A stretch of DNA of 64,000 nucleotides from UBA3951 sp050952125 (lineage in GTDB: Bacteria; Bacillota; Sulfobacillia; Fermentithermobacillales; Fermentithermobacillaceae): NCBI GenBank assembly GCA_050952125.1, contig JBMNKK010000003.1:744001-808000 (forward strand), written 5' to 3'. Below, piece after piece: positions 27,827 through 36,140 of the stretch. The number at the start of each line of letters is the position of its first letter. Within the stretch, counting starts at the first letter, position 1. The notes beneath the pieces are model-generated. The model had not been told where the DNA came from. It worked only from the letters and a program-made list of their open reading frames with translations, and searched no databases. The position numbers and the translations under genes are program-made.

Positions 27827-28815
27827 ACGTTCAACTCATCCAACAATCTCATGACCTTATCCGTAACTTCCTGCAGAGTGCCCTCAACGAGAGCTCCCGC
27901 CGCCCTTGGATGGCCTCCCCCGCCCAGTTTGACCGCTATATCCGCTACGTCCACTTTAGAGCGGGAACGGAAACTCACGTGAAAAGCCTTTCCGTCCTCT
28001 ATCTCTCGAAAGAAGAGGGAAACCTCCACCCCGGCGATGGATCGCGGGTACCCGATAATGCCTTCCGTATCGCCGGGCGATGCTCCGGAACTCGCCATCA
28101 TCTCTTTGGTTACGACGACGGTAGCGAGCTTTCCGCCGTGGTAGAGTTTCAGCGTCGTCAGGACTTTTCCGAGAAGCAGGAGAGAAGACACGCTGCGGGT
28201 CTCAAAGACCAACTCTGCTATTTCCCACGGATTCGCGCCGAGATCCGTAAGCATACCGGCGATCTCGAAGGTCTCGCGGGTTGTGTTCTGGTAACGAAAG
28301 CCTCCCGTATCGGTCACAATGGCGACGTAAAGGCACGTGGCGATCTCTTTGGTGACAGGCACTCCGAGCGCGTTAATCAAATGATACACAATCTCTCCCG
28401 TCGCTGCCGCGGCAGGGTTAACCACGTTGACAGACCCAAACCTCTTGTTGGAGACATGGTGGTCGATATTGACCCAAAAGCTGGACCGAGACAATTCCAG
28501 CCCCTTCCCTGCCCGCTCCGGGTCAGTGCAGTCTATGAAGATAGCTACCTCAGGCCGGAAATCCTCAGCCTCTATGTATTGAGCTCTCGTGTGATGCTGT
28601 TTCCCTGGAAGAAAGTCGTAGACTGCCGGGTGAGGGTCGGTAGAAACCAGGAGGGCTTGCTTGCCCATCTGCTGCAGCGCCTGGACCAAAGCAAGCCCCG
28701 ACCCGACGCAATCGCCGTCCGGCTTTTCATGCTCAAACAAGACGAAGCTGTGATGCTTCTCTATTACCTTCTTGGCTTCAAGGATGGCGGCTTCGAGAGA
28801 ATCCGGTGACGCCAT
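27811..28815 (-). CDS. nrnA: Bifunctional oligoribonuclease / PAP phosphatase, DHH family
   Basis: A 334-aa DHH-DHHA1 phosphoesterase that degrades nano-RNA and pAp. Motifs: HEKPDGDCVGSG (motif I), IFIDCTDPERAGKG (motif II), VNIDHHVSNKRFG (the DHH motif), and GGGGHPRAAG in the DHHA1 domain. The ATG at 28815 shares its first base with the rbfA stop (TGATG) and has GGAGGG six bases upstream. Its place between rbfA and truB is conserved in this lineage. Confidence 0.93.
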   Translation of the reverse strand: MASPDSLEAAILEAKKVIEKHHSFVLFEHEKPDGDCVGSGLALVQALQQMGKQALLVSTDPHPAVYDFLPGKQHHTRAQYIEAEDFRPEVAIFIDCTDPERAGKGLELSRSSFWVNIDHHVSNKRFGSVNVVNPAAAATGEIVYHLINALGVPVTKEIATCLYVAIVTDTGGFRYQNTTRETFEIAGMLTDLGANPWEIAELVFETRSVSSLLLLGKVLTTLKLYHGGKLATVVVTKEMMASSGASPGDTEGIIGYPRSIAGVEVSLFFREIEDGKAFHVSFRSRSKVDVADIAVKLGGGGHPRAAGALVEGTLQEVTDKVMRLLDELNVWTDS

Positions 28816-29174
28816 CACTGGCCCTCCACTTCTTCGCCTTTCTTGATCTCGTTAAGGAGCCTCGACACCCGGATGCTGTGCTCAATCCCCTCATCGAGAG
28901 CGAACTGGATCTCCGGAGCGTGGCGTATGCCGAGCACCTTGGCAACCTCGGACCTGATTAGGCCTTGGGCGCTCCTAAGTCCCTTCATAGACTCTTCCTT
29001 ATCCTCGGGAGACCCGAAAACGCTCACGTACACCTTAGCGATAGACAGATCCCTGCTCACATCGACTTTGACAACACTCGTGAACCCGATTCTCGGATCC
29101 TTTATCCTCGTGGCGAGAAGCTCCGAGACTACCCTTCGCACCAGAGCGGACACTCTCTCCTGTCTCTGTGACAC
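28815..29174 (-). CDS. rbfA: 30S ribosome-binding factor A
   Basis: A 119-aa KH-like cold-shock factor for maturation of the 16S rRNA 5' end. ERVSALVRRVVSELLATRIKDPRIG and the AKVYVSVFG strand are typical. The GTG at 29174 is chosen to give the usual N-terminus (VSQRQERV) with GGGGTGGT just upstream; the open frame begins six codons earlier. It follows infB by 20 bases. Confidence 0.93.
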   Translation of the reverse strand: MSQRQERVSALVRRVVSELLATRIKDPRIGFTSVVKVDVSRDLSIAKVYVSVFGSPEDKEESMKGLRSAQGLIRSEVAKVLGIRHAPEIQFALDEGIEHSIRVSRLLNEIKKGEEVEGQ

Positions 29175-29194
29175 GAGCACCACCCCATCCAAAT

Positions 29195-31570
29195 CTACGA
29201 TCGCGGGATTTCCCTCACCGTGTATACCTCGATGACGTCGCCGGGCTTCATATCCTGGAATTTATCCAGCCCAATACCGCATTCGTAACCGGCGCTTACC
29301 TCTGAAACGTCATCTTTGAACCGCCTGAGCGACGCCAGCTTGCCTTCGTAGATGATCACGCCGTCCCTTAGGAGGCGGACAGAGGCTTGGCGCGACACTT
29401 TGCCCTCAGTCACATAGCATCCCGCAATGGTCCCAACTTTGGGCACATGGAAAGTCTGGCGCACTTCAACCCGGCCAAGGACGACTTCCTCGGTCTTCGG
29501 CTTCAGAAGGCCCTTAAGCATGTCGTTAACATCGTCCAGCAGTTCGTAGATCACCCTGTAAGTGCGGATCTCGATGCCGTTCTGTTCCGCCAAAGCCCTT
29601 GCTCCCGCATCCGGACGAACATTGAAGCCCAGGATACGCGCGTTATTTGAGGCTTTCGCCAACATGACGTCAGACTCAATCACTGCTCCGACGCCGGAAT
29701 GGATGACGCTGAGCTTAACCTCCGTACCCTTGATCTTCCCAAGCGCTTGAAGGATAGCTTCCAGCGACCCCTGCACATCGCACTTTACGATGATGGGGAG
29801 ATCGGTGACGACGCCTTCCTCCTGCTTCTTGAAAAGCTCCTCCAGGGTCATGGTGTGCGTGGTCTCAAGCTCCTGAGCCCTTCTGGCCGACTTCCGGCGC
29901 TCAATAACGTCCCTTGCCATCCTTTCATCGTCGACCACCAGGAACATGTCTCCTGCTTGAGGTACTTCCTCGAGTCCGACTAGCTCGACAGGTGTCGCGG
30001 GGCCGGCCTTCTTGACCTGCCTCCCGCGGGAGTCAAACATAGTGCGAATGCGCCCCCACGTGGTGTCGGTAATAACGACGTCACCGACTCTCAAAGCTCC
30101 TGAACGAATAAGAGCTGTGGCGACGGGCCCTCTGCCTTTGTCCATCTGAGATTCGATAATGTAGCCGCGACCTTTCCTGGTGGGATCGGTCTTTATCTCC
30201 TGCATCTCGGCTACCAGCACGATCATCTCCAAGAGGTCATCAATGCCCTCGCCGGTCTTTGCAGATACAGGCACAATCACCGTGTCGCCGCCCCACTCTT
30301 CGGGAACAAGCCCCGCATCGCTTAGCTGCTGCTTTACCCTGTCAGGCTTCACGGTGGGCTTATCCATCTTGTTCATAGCCACCACGATCGGCACTCCGGC
30401 TGCCTTCGCGTGGTTGATCGCTTCTATAGTCTGCGGCATAACTCCGTCATCTGCCGCCACCACGAGCACCGCCAGGTCGGTAACCTTGGCGCCCCTGGCC
30501 CTCATGGCAGTGAAAGCCTCGTGACCGGGCGTATCCAAGAAAATGATCCTGCTATCGCCGTGTTCCACCACGGAAGCGCCGATGTGCTGGGTAATCCCGC
30601 CCGCTTCCTTGGCGGTGACCTTGGTGTCCCGCATGGCGTCCAGGATAGATGTCTTGCCGTGGTCAACGTGGCCCATTACCGTGACTACGGGAGGCCTCGC
30701 GACGGACACCTCAGGATCATCTTCTCTCTCAAGCTCGCCAGCAATGATCTCCTCTTGAGTCTTCTCCGGTTCTTTGACGGTTACGACGCAGCCCAGTTTC
30801 TCGGCAATCTTGACCGCCACTTCTACCGGAACGTTCTGGTTGATGCTAATCAGCATGCCCGCGCTCATGAGGGCGCGGAGAATGTGAGCCGCCGGAACCC
30901 CTATCAAGGTCGCAAGGTCTCTCACCGAGATAGGTCCCTGAATGGTGACCCTGCGTGCGCCGGGCTTCTCGCCGGACGGCTGCTGATGCTGAGGCCGCCC
31001 GCCATAGCCCCTCTGGTTCTGCCTGTAAGGTTGATTTCTCCCTGAGCTTCCCCCGCCTGCGCGCCTGGAACCTGACGGCCGATACCCGCCTCTCGACTGG
31101 CCGGATTGCTGATAGCCTCTATTCCCCTGATACTGCGGCCTTTGCTGAACGGGCATTTGCCTGGGCTGCTGTTGGCCCCCTGCCGGACGCTGTGAGTGAG
31201 GTGCCGCTTGTCTCTCGGTAGGCCGGGGTGCGGAACCTGCTTGAGATTGTCTTTGAGGAGGAGATGTCCTCTGTTGCGGACGAGGAGCCTGCTTCTGAGA
31301 AGTGGGCTCCTGCTTCTGGGAAGGAGCCGCCTCTTTCCGGGAGGCGGGTGCCTTGCTCTGGGAAGTAGTAGGTGCTGACTTGCGCTCGGGCTCCTGAGCC
31401 CCTGACTTCTTACCGGCGAAAGTTTTCCTTAGCGCTTCAACCGTTTCATCCGGAAGAGCCGCCATGTGATTCTTAACGGGGGTACCCATTTTGGAAAGGG
31501 CACCGATCACTTCTTTCGAGTCAATTCCAAGATCTTTCGCTATTTCATATACACGGATGCGGTTTGCCAT
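29195..31570 (-). CDS. infB: Translation initiation factor IF-2
   Basis: A 791-aa GTPase that places fMet-tRNA on the 30S subunit. Residues 1-50 form the IF2_N domain (RIRVYEIAKDLGIDSKEVIG); residues ~55-200 are a disordered Gln/Pro/Arg/Gly-rich linker; a second IF2_N-like domain follows. The G domain has GHVDHGKTS, DTPGHEAF and NKMDKP, followed by domains II-IV ending in the fMet-tRNA-binding part. It lies seven bases after rnpM. The ylxQ (L7Ae-like) gene usually found between them is absent. Confidence 0.97.
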   Translation of the reverse strand: MANRIRVYEIAKDLGIDSKEVIGALSKMGTPVKNHMAALPDETVEALRKTFAGKKSGAQEPERKSAPTTSQSKAPASRKEAAPSQKQEPTSQKQAPRPQQRTSPPQRQSQAGSAPRPTERQAAPHSQRPAGGQQQPRQMPVQQRPQYQGNRGYQQSGQSRGGYRPSGSRRAGGGSSGRNQPYRQNQRGYGGRPQHQQPSGEKPGARRVTIQGPISVRDLATLIGVPAAHILRALMSAGMLISINQNVPVEVAVKIAEKLGCVVTVKEPEKTQEEIIAGELEREDDPEVSVARPPVVTVMGHVDHGKTSILDAMRDTKVTAKEAGGITQHIGASVVEHGDSRIIFLDTPGHEAFTAMRARGAKVTDLAVLVVAADDGVMPQTIEAINHAKAAGVPIVVAMNKMDKPTVKPDRVKQQLSDAGLVPEEWGGDTVIVPVSAKTGEGIDDLLEMIVLVAEMQEIKTDPTRKGRGYIIESQMDKGRGPVATALIRSGALRVGDVVITDTTWGRIRTMFDSRGRQVKKAGPATPVELVGLEEVPQAGDMFLVVDDERMARDVIERRKSARRAQELETTHTMTLEELFKKQEEGVVTDLPIIVKCDVQGSLEAILQALGKIKGTEVKLSVIHSGVGAVIESDVMLAKASNNARILGFNVRPDAGARALAEQNGIEIRTYRVIYELLDDVNDMLKGLLKPKTEEVVLGRVEVRQTFHVPKVGTIAGCYVTEGKVSRQASVRLLRDGVIIYEGKLASLRRFKDDVSEVSAGYECGIGLDKFQDMKPGDVIEVYTVREIPRS

Positions 31571-31577
31571 CCGGCGA

Positions 31578-31856
31578 TCACCTCCGGCCTTCGCTGTGTG
31601 TCAATATCCGCTCCCTCAGCTCCTCAAATAGAGAAGGAGGCGGGGAGACTTCCAGAACTCGCTCCAACCGCTTGCCCTTCCTTAGAAGCTCAAGGCACTC
31701 TAAAGTGGGACAAACGTAGGCTCCTCTGCCAGACTTCTTGCCAGTCTCGTCTACTACCACATTTCCTTCGGGAGTACGAACGATCCTTATCATATCCCTC
31801 TTGGGTTTTACTGTTTGACAGCCCAGGCAAGTCCTCGCTGGCAGCCTTCTGGGCAT
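31578..31856 (-). CDS. rnpM: YlxR-family RNA-binding protein (RnpM)
   Basis: A 92-aa DUF448 protein. RTCLGCQTVKPKRDMIRIVR and KSGRGAYVCPTLECLELLRK are the family signatures, with the CxxC pair intact. B. subtilis YlxR/RnpM binds the RNase P RNA and tunes its activity. The ATG at 31856 has GGAGGTGG five bases upstream. It sits between nusA and infB, as in most Bacillota. Confidence 0.92.
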   Translation of the reverse strand: MPRRLPARTCLGCQTVKPKRDMIRIVRTPEGNVVVDETGKKSGRGAYVCPTLECLELLRKGKRLERVLEVSPPPSLFEELRERILTHSEGRR

Positions 31857-31925
31857 TTCCCCCACCTCCTCGGTTGTTACATAGCGGTGTGTAGCCTCCT
31901 CGTGGTTACCCTCGTTCCGCGCATG

Positions 31926-32960
31926 TTAGCGGCCCTCGCGGTCTGACTTGATGTCGACCTTAAGGCCTGTGAGTTTGGCGGCCAGTCTCGCGTTCTGTCC
32001 GTCACGCCCTATGGCCAGCGAAAGCTGGTGGTCGGCTACGGTGACCCTGGCGATGCGTTCATCAGGGCTTATATCAACGGCAAGCACCTTAGCCGGGTTA
32101 AGGGCGTTGGCGACAAAAGTACGAGGGTCGTCGCTCCATTCGATGACATCGATGCGCTCGCCCTTCAGCTCCTGGCTTATGGCCTGAACTCTGGCGCCCC
32201 TCGGGCCTACGCACGCTCCCAGAGGATCGACCTCGGGAAGCACCGCTCTAACCGCGACTTTAGACCGCATACCGGCTTCTCGGGCGATTCCTCTAATCTC
32301 AACAACTCCGTCTCTGATCTCGGGAACCTCCAACTCGAAAAGCCTCTTCAAGAGGCCAGGATGCGTGCGGGAAAGCAAGATCTGGGGCCCTTTCGGGGTC
32401 TTCCTTACTTCCAAAACGTACGCCTTCACGCGATCTCTTTCATTGTACTTCTCACCGCGGACTTGCTCCTGCGGAAGGATGAAGCCCTCCACCCGGCCGA
32501 GGTCCACTATGACGACGCCGCGCTCTACTCGCACCACTTGTCCGGTAACTACATCGCCCTCTCGCTCGGCAAACTCCTCATAGATCATGCCGCGCTCCTT
32601 CTCGCGCAGCTTCTGCATGACCACTTGTTTCGCAGTCTGAGCGGCAATGCGCCCGAACCCTTTAGCGGTGATCTCATCTTCGACGAAATCCCCCAGCTTG
32701 TAGCCCGGGTTTCTATCCAGTGCTTCAGGCAGGGAAATCTGGGTCGCGGGGTCGCTTACGTTCTCCACGACCTCCCGGAGAGATACCACTCGAATTGCCC
32801 CCGTGCCCCGATCGAAGTGCACGCGGACATTCTCGGCCGCTCCGGTATGCTTTCTGTAAGCTGAAACGAGCGCGACCTCCAGCGCATCCACCAAGTCATC
32901 AACTGAGATGCCTCTTTCCCGCTCCAGTTGATTGAGAGCAATCAGGATCTCTCCGTCCAC
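31926..32960 (-). CDS. nusA: Transcription termination/antitermination protein NusA
   Basis: A 344-aa RNA polymerase-binding factor for pausing and termination. N-terminal domain (ALNQLERERGISVDDLVDALE), S1 domain (GDVVTGQVVRVERGVVIVDLG), KH1 (GACVGPRGARVQAI) and KH2 (SLAIGRDGQNARLAAKL) are all present and in order; there is no acidic repeat domain, as usual outside Proteobacteria. It follows rimP by 16 bases. Confidence 0.96.
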   Translation of the reverse strand: MDGEILIALNQLERERGISVDDLVDALEVALVSAYRKHTGAAENVRVHFDRGTGAIRVVSLREVVENVSDPATQISLPEALDRNPGYKLGDFVEDEITAKGFGRIAAQTAKQVVMQKLREKERGMIYEEFAEREGDVVTGQVVRVERGVVIVDLGRVEGFILPQEQVRGEKYNERDRVKAYVLEVRKTPKGPQILLSRTHPGLLKRLFELEVPEIRDGVVEIRGIAREAGMRSKVAVRAVLPEVDPLGACVGPRGARVQAISQELKGERIDVIEWSDDPRTFVANALNPAKVLAVDISPDERIARVTVADHQLSLAIGRDGQNARLAAKLTGLKVDIKSDREGR

Positions 32961-32976
32961 CGCTCCCGCCTCCTCC

Positions 32977-33525
32977 TTAGTTCCGCCCCTTTTTGAGGTC
33001 TACCTCGCTGAAAACGAGCTGCACTTTACTTACGTTCTTCCTATCAAAACACCGGCGCTCTTTGGCCGTTACTCCGGAACGCTCCTTCCGGCCGTTTGAC
33101 TCCGGACCGCCTACTGTCTCGATAACCACACTCTCGGCTCCGTCCGGGCTAGTCTCAAGGCCGACCAAACGCCCGCGATAGGTCCTCTTGCCGTCCTCTG
33201 GCGCAAACAAATTCACTTGGCACAGTTCACCCTTGTAGATCACGAACTCCTTCGGGCGCCTGAGAGTGCGCTCTAGCCCCGGCGACGACACCTCCAGGGA
33301 GTAACTCCCCGGAATCGGATCCGTCTCATCCAACCTGTCGCTGAGGATACGCTGAACCGCTGCACAATCATCCAAAGTGATGCCGTCGGGACTGTAGATG
33401 GTCGCGCGAAGCACGGTCATCTTGTTTTCGGACAGCATCTCCACGTCGAGGAGCTCGACACCGGCCGCCTTAACCAGGGGCTCGAAGTCGGAAAACAGCT
33501 TCTCTTCAATCTCACGCCTTCCCAC
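32977..33525 (-). CDS. rimP: Ribosome maturation factor RimP
   Basis: A 182-aa 30S assembly factor. ELLDVEMLSENKMTVLRATI is the N-terminal domain and SYSLEVSSPGLERTLRRPKEF the interdomain signature. A basic Ser/Gly/Lys stretch near the C-terminus (ESNGRKERSGVTAKERR) is an insert. GTG at 33525, four bases after GGGGTGAT, is the chosen start; the longer frame to 33753 runs through the promoter and leader hairpin and is not coding. First gene of the operon that ends with pnp-nfo. Confidence 0.92.
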   Translation of the reverse strand: MGRREIEEKLFSDFEPLVKAAGVELLDVEMLSENKMTVLRATIYSPDGITLDDCAAVQRILSDRLDETDPIPGSYSLEVSSPGLERTLRRPKEFVIYKGELCQVNLFAPEDGKRTYRGRLVGLETSPDGAESVVIETVGGPESNGRKERSGVTAKERRCFDRKNVSKVQLVFSEVDLKKGRN

Positions 33526-33546
33526 AAGGATCACCCCGATAACATG

Positions 33547-33575
33547 AAAAAGTGGGTTTCGGCTTCGAACCCACT
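33547..33575 (-). promoter_or_regulatory. Leader hairpin before rimP (terminator/attenuator-like)
   Basis: On the minus strand AGTGGGTT pairs with AACCCACT (8 bp, nine-base loop) and is followed at once by TTTT, about 20 bases before the rimP GTG. It looks like an intrinsic terminator placed between promoter and first gene, so it may attenuate the rimP-nusA operon. Confidence 0.6.
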
Positions 33576-33626
33576 CCCAATACTGCTCCGCGTTTGTCGA
33601 CTCCCGACTTGCCTCTATCCGTTCGC

Positions 33627-33655
33627 AGTATAGCATAGAAGAGCAGCAGGCGCAA
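33627..33655 (-). promoter_or_regulatory. Candidate sigma-A promoter for the rimP-nusA-infB operon
   Basis: Minus-strand TTGCGC (33655-33650), 17-base spacer, TATACT (33632-33627), about 50 bases before the leader hairpin. Confidence 0.55.
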
Positions 33656-33704
33656 AGGAAGAGCCCGGCCTTCCGACCAGGCATCTTCGGGCTTGTCGCC
33701 GCTG

Positions 33705-33733
33705 TTGACACAGTGTCACGCCGAGTGTAGATT
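33705..33733 (+). promoter_or_regulatory. Candidate sigma-A promoter and operators for the DUF134-Mrp cluster
   Basis: TTGACA (33705-33710), exactly 17 bases, TAGATT (33728-33733). The palindrome GACAC-A-GTGTC (33707-33717) overlaps the -35, and two copies of TATGCAC (33747-33753, 33758-33764) lie downstream at 11-base spacing. These are plausible sites for the DUF134 helix-turn-helix protein encoded next. Confidence 0.6.
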
Positions 33734-33799
33734 GGATATGGGTATATATGCACAACTTATGCACGAAATCGCTTCAACGAAAAGAACCGGAGGTCAACT

Positions 33800-34285
33800 A
33801 TGCCAAGACCAGTAAAGCCGCGGCGGGTTGAATTCGGCCCGGAGGCGACCTACTTCAAACCGGCCGGCGTCAGAATGCGCGACCTGGCGGAAGTTCGCCT
33901 GGGTCTGGACGAGGTAGAAGCCATCAGGCTGAAAGATCTGGTGGGACTCGAGCAGGAAGAGTGTGCCGCACGCATGGGAGTGGCTCAAAGCACCTTCCAG
34001 AGAATACTGACGGCCGCCAGAAACAAAGTCGCATCTGCGCTGATTGAGGGCAAAGCGCTAAGAGTAGAGGGAGGAAACTACCTGATCTCCCCCCTGGTAT
34101 TCACATGCGAGGCCTGCAACACGGAGTGGACCAACGAAGACAGAGCTCTCACAGAGCCCGAGTGCCCCAAGTGCGGAAGCAAGAAACTTACCTCATCACG
34201 AGTTCCTCTCGAGCCGCAAGGCGAAGCCGGCTTTGCTTGCCGGAATAGACACCGCCACGGCCGGGGACGGGGCGGCCCCAGATAA
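33800..34285 (+). CDS. DUF134-family helix-turn-helix regulator with zinc ribbon
   Basis: A 161-aa protein. Residues 1-95 are the DUF134/UPF0251 domain: MPRPVKPRRVEFGP, then a helix-turn-helix (RLKDLVGLEQEECAARMGVAQSTFQRIL) resembling sigma-70 region 4. Residues ~100-130 hold two CxxC pairs (CEACNTEW, CPKCGS) that probably bind zinc or an iron-sulphur cluster; the tail is His/Arg/Gly-rich. GGAGGTCAACT precedes the ATG. DUF134 genes sit beside NifX-like and MinD-like genes in many anaerobes, including ORP loci; a regulatory role is inferred, not proven. Confidence 0.85.
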   Translation: MPRPVKPRRVEFGPEATYFKPAGVRMRDLAEVRLGLDEVEAIRLKDLVGLEQEECAARMGVAQSTFQRILTAARNKVASALIEGKALRVEGGNYLISPLVFTCEACNTEWTNEDRALTEPECPKCGSKKLTSSRVPLEPQGEAGFACRNRHRHGRGRGGPR

Positions 34286-34315
34286 CTCGATCCACCAACA
34301 TAGGAGTGAACAGCC

Positions 34316-35131
34316 ATGTCCGAAAACGAAGGCAGAGGATCGCAGCCTCAACCCCCCGGGATTGAGAAGCTGGCCCAGCCGGAAAGCAGCAACATCAAGA
34401 AAGTGATCGCGGTGATGAGCGGAAAGGGCGGAGTAGGCAAGTCATCGGTATCTGCCTTGATAGCCTCAGAATTGGCTCGCCGCAATCTATCGGTCGCTCT
34501 CCTCGATGCAGACATCACAGGTCCTTCCATTCCGAAGCTGTTCGGAGTGAAAGGGAACACGGCCGCAGTCGGAAAGCAGATATTGCCGGAGAAGAGCCGG
34601 TCGGGCGTGAAGGTAATGTCCTTGAACCTGCTTCTCGAAAATGAAGACGAGCCCGTCATCTGGCGCGGACCCCTCATAGCCGGAGCAGTCAAGCAGTTCT
34701 GGACAGACGTTCTGTGGGGCGACATAGACTACATGGTCGTAGACCTGCCGCCGGGAACCGGCGACGTACCTCTTACAGTGCTGCAATCACTGCCAATAGA
34801 CGCGGTTGTCATTGTATCAACTCCTCAAGACCTTTCGGTGATGGTAGTCAAGAAAGCCGTCAACATGGTCAAGATGATGAACGTCCCTATAGCCGGACTG
34901 GTGGAAAACATGGGCTGGCTTATCTGCCCCAGGTGCAAAGAGAGAATAGAACCGTTCGGTCCAGCAAGAGCACTCGAGATCGCAGAAACGATGCAGATAG
35001 ATCTGCTCGGCTCCCTCCCGCTCGATCCTGACGTATCCAGACGTGGAGACCGTGGACAAATCGAGGAGTACAGACCTGAATCGCTCAAGAACATCGTTGA
35101 CCTGCTTCAGCAGAAGGTGGCTCTCGAGTAG
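34316..35131 (+). CDS. mrp: Mrp/NBP35-type iron-sulphur carrier ATPase
   Basis: A 271-aa P-loop ATPase of the ApbC/Nbp35 family, thought to carry and transfer Fe-S clusters. Deviant Walker A VMSGKGGVGKSSV (residues ~34-46), switch I DADITGPSIPKLFG, Walker B MVVDLPPGTGDVPLT, and the cluster-binding CPRC with the preceding ENMGWLIC. The N-terminal MetG-like domain of long Mrp proteins is missing. AGGAG precedes the ATG. Second gene of the DUF134-MinD cluster, where it may load the NifX-like proteins. Confidence 0.9.
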   Translation: MSENEGRGSQPQPPGIEKLAQPESSNIKKVIAVMSGKGGVGKSSVSALIASELARRNLSVALLDADITGPSIPKLFGVKGNTAAVGKQILPEKSRSGVKVMSLNLLLENEDEPVIWRGPLIAGAVKQFWTDVLWGDIDYMVVDLPPGTGDVPLTVLQSLPIDAVVIVSTPQDLSVMVVKKAVNMVKMMNVPIAGLVENMGWLICPRCKERIEPFGPARALEIAETMQIDLLGSLPLDPDVSRRGDRGQIEEYRPESLKNIVDLLQQKVALE

Positions 35132-35186
35132 GCACATCTATCTAGGTGCAGTTCAATGCTGCACTTGTTTGAGAGGGGATATGCAA

Positions 35187-35519
35187 ATGAAAGTTGCCGT
35201 GGCATGCGATAGAGGCACCGTGTCAGCCCACTTTGGGCATTGTCCTGAGTACCGGGTTTTTGAGGTTAGCGACGGGAAGATCACCGGCTCCACTTCCCTG
35301 CCCAATCCGGGACACCAGCCGGGTGTCCTCCCGGGCTTCTTGGCGTCCCATGGAGTCAACTGCATTATTGCAGGCGGAATGGGACCCCGGGCAGTGGAAT
35401 TGTTCAAGCAGAACAACATAGAAGTAGTCCTCGGAGCAACCGGAGACGTCGATGACGTCGTCCTCAAGTATATGGACGGCAGTCTGGAATTGGGAGACAG
35501 CGCCTGCGAACATCACTAG
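35187..35519 (+). CDS. NifX/NafY-like (dinitrogenase iron-molybdenum cofactor family) protein, first copy
   Basis: A 110-aa single-domain protein: MKVAVACDRGTVSAHFGHCPEY is the family N-terminus, and CIIAGGMGPRAVELFKQNNIEVVLG the core. The family includes NifX, NafY, the NifB C-terminus and the orange protein (ORP) of Desulfovibrio. No nitrogenase genes are nearby, so an FeMo-co role is unlikely. The ATG at 35187 lies eight bases after GAGAGGGG; another ATG two codons earlier is too close. The last residues CEHH could bind metal. It ends at an intrinsic terminator. Confidence 0.88.
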   Translation: MKVAVACDRGTVSAHFGHCPEYRVFEVSDGKITGSTSLPNPGHQPGVLPGFLASHGVNCIIAGGMGPRAVELFKQNNIEVVLGATGDVDDVVLKYMDGSLELGDSACEHH

Positions 35520-35545
35520 GAATTACCCGACGGAAACGAGGTCTG

Positions 35546-35570
35546 GGCGGACGGCAGTCCGCCTTTTTTT
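35546..35570 (+). terminator. Intrinsic terminator after the first NifX-like gene
   Basis: GGCGGAC-GGCA-GTCCGCC followed by seven T (35564-35570): a textbook 7-bp stem with U-run, 26 bases after the stop. It splits the cluster into two transcripts. Confidence 0.85.
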
Positions 35571-35648
35571 CTCCCCGTCAAGGTGCAATATCATTGCCCC
35601 CCTTCCATATCCAAACCTGCAAAGATGAAGTTCTTGAGCCATAGGTTA

Positions 35649-35694
35649 TTGACATATATTCATAACTGGGTAGAATGATTTTGGGTACATACCC
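35649..35694 (+). promoter_or_regulatory. Promoter and palindromic operator before the second NifX-like gene
   Basis: TTGACA (35649-35654), 16 bases, TAGAAT (35671-35676). The palindrome GGGTA-CA-TACCC (35683-35694) covers the expected transcription start. TGGGTAxATA also occurs downstream of the DUF134 promoter (33740-33749), hinting at a shared regulator. Confidence 0.6.
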
Positions 35695-35735
35695 GTTATA
35701 GAAGAAAGGCAGTCTAGAGCAAGAGGTGACCATCA

Positions 35736-36107
35736 TTGAAAATCGCAGTGTGCTCTCAGGGAGACTCCCTCAAGTCACCGGTGGATGGAAGATTCGGTCG
35801 GTGCAGCTATCTTATCGTGACTGACACGGAGACCGGCGAAAGCGAAGTCCACCCGAATCCTGCGCTCTCGTCATCACACGGCGCAGCTGTCGCCACAGTT
35901 CAATTCCTGTCCTCCCAGGGCGTCGAGGTAGTACTGGCGCAAAACCTTGGACCAAACGCCGTTTCCGCTCTGGGCGCAACCGGTATCTCTGTGTATTCAC
36001 CGGAGGGGAAAACCGTCGAAGAGGCATTGGCCGCGTATCAGGAAGGCCGCGCGAAGGAGCATACAGGGGCCACCGTATCTTCACACAGCGGGTTGTACCG
36101 GAAGTAA
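35736..36107 (+). CDS. NifX/NafY-like protein, second copy
   Basis: A 123-aa protein of the same family as the gene at 35187: MKIAVCSQGDSLKSPVDGRFGRCSYLIV, then VATVQFLSSQGVEVVLAQNLGPNAVSALG. It has FGRC where the first copy has FGHC, and a longer, His-containing tail (KEHTGATVSSHSG). The start is TTG with AAGAGGTGA six bases upstream. It opens the second transcript of the cluster (DUF5320, two MinD-like ATPases). Two divergent NifX-like copies in one cluster suggest different cargo or a heteromer. Confidence 0.88.
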   Translation: MKIAVCSQGDSLKSPVDGRFGRCSYLIVTDTETGESEVHPNPALSSSHGAAVATVQFLSSQGVEVVLAQNLGPNAVSALGATGISVYSPEGKTVEEALAAYQEGRAKEHTGATVSSHSGLYRK

Positions 36108-36140
36108 ATCAGGCTTCTTTAAGAGGAGGTGACTGTGTCA

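Noticed and set aside
33526..33753. 76-codon N-terminal extension of RimP
   Set aside because: The stretch contains the leader hairpin and the likely promoter, encodes no RimP sequence, and the GTG at 33525 has a well-placed ribosome-binding site.
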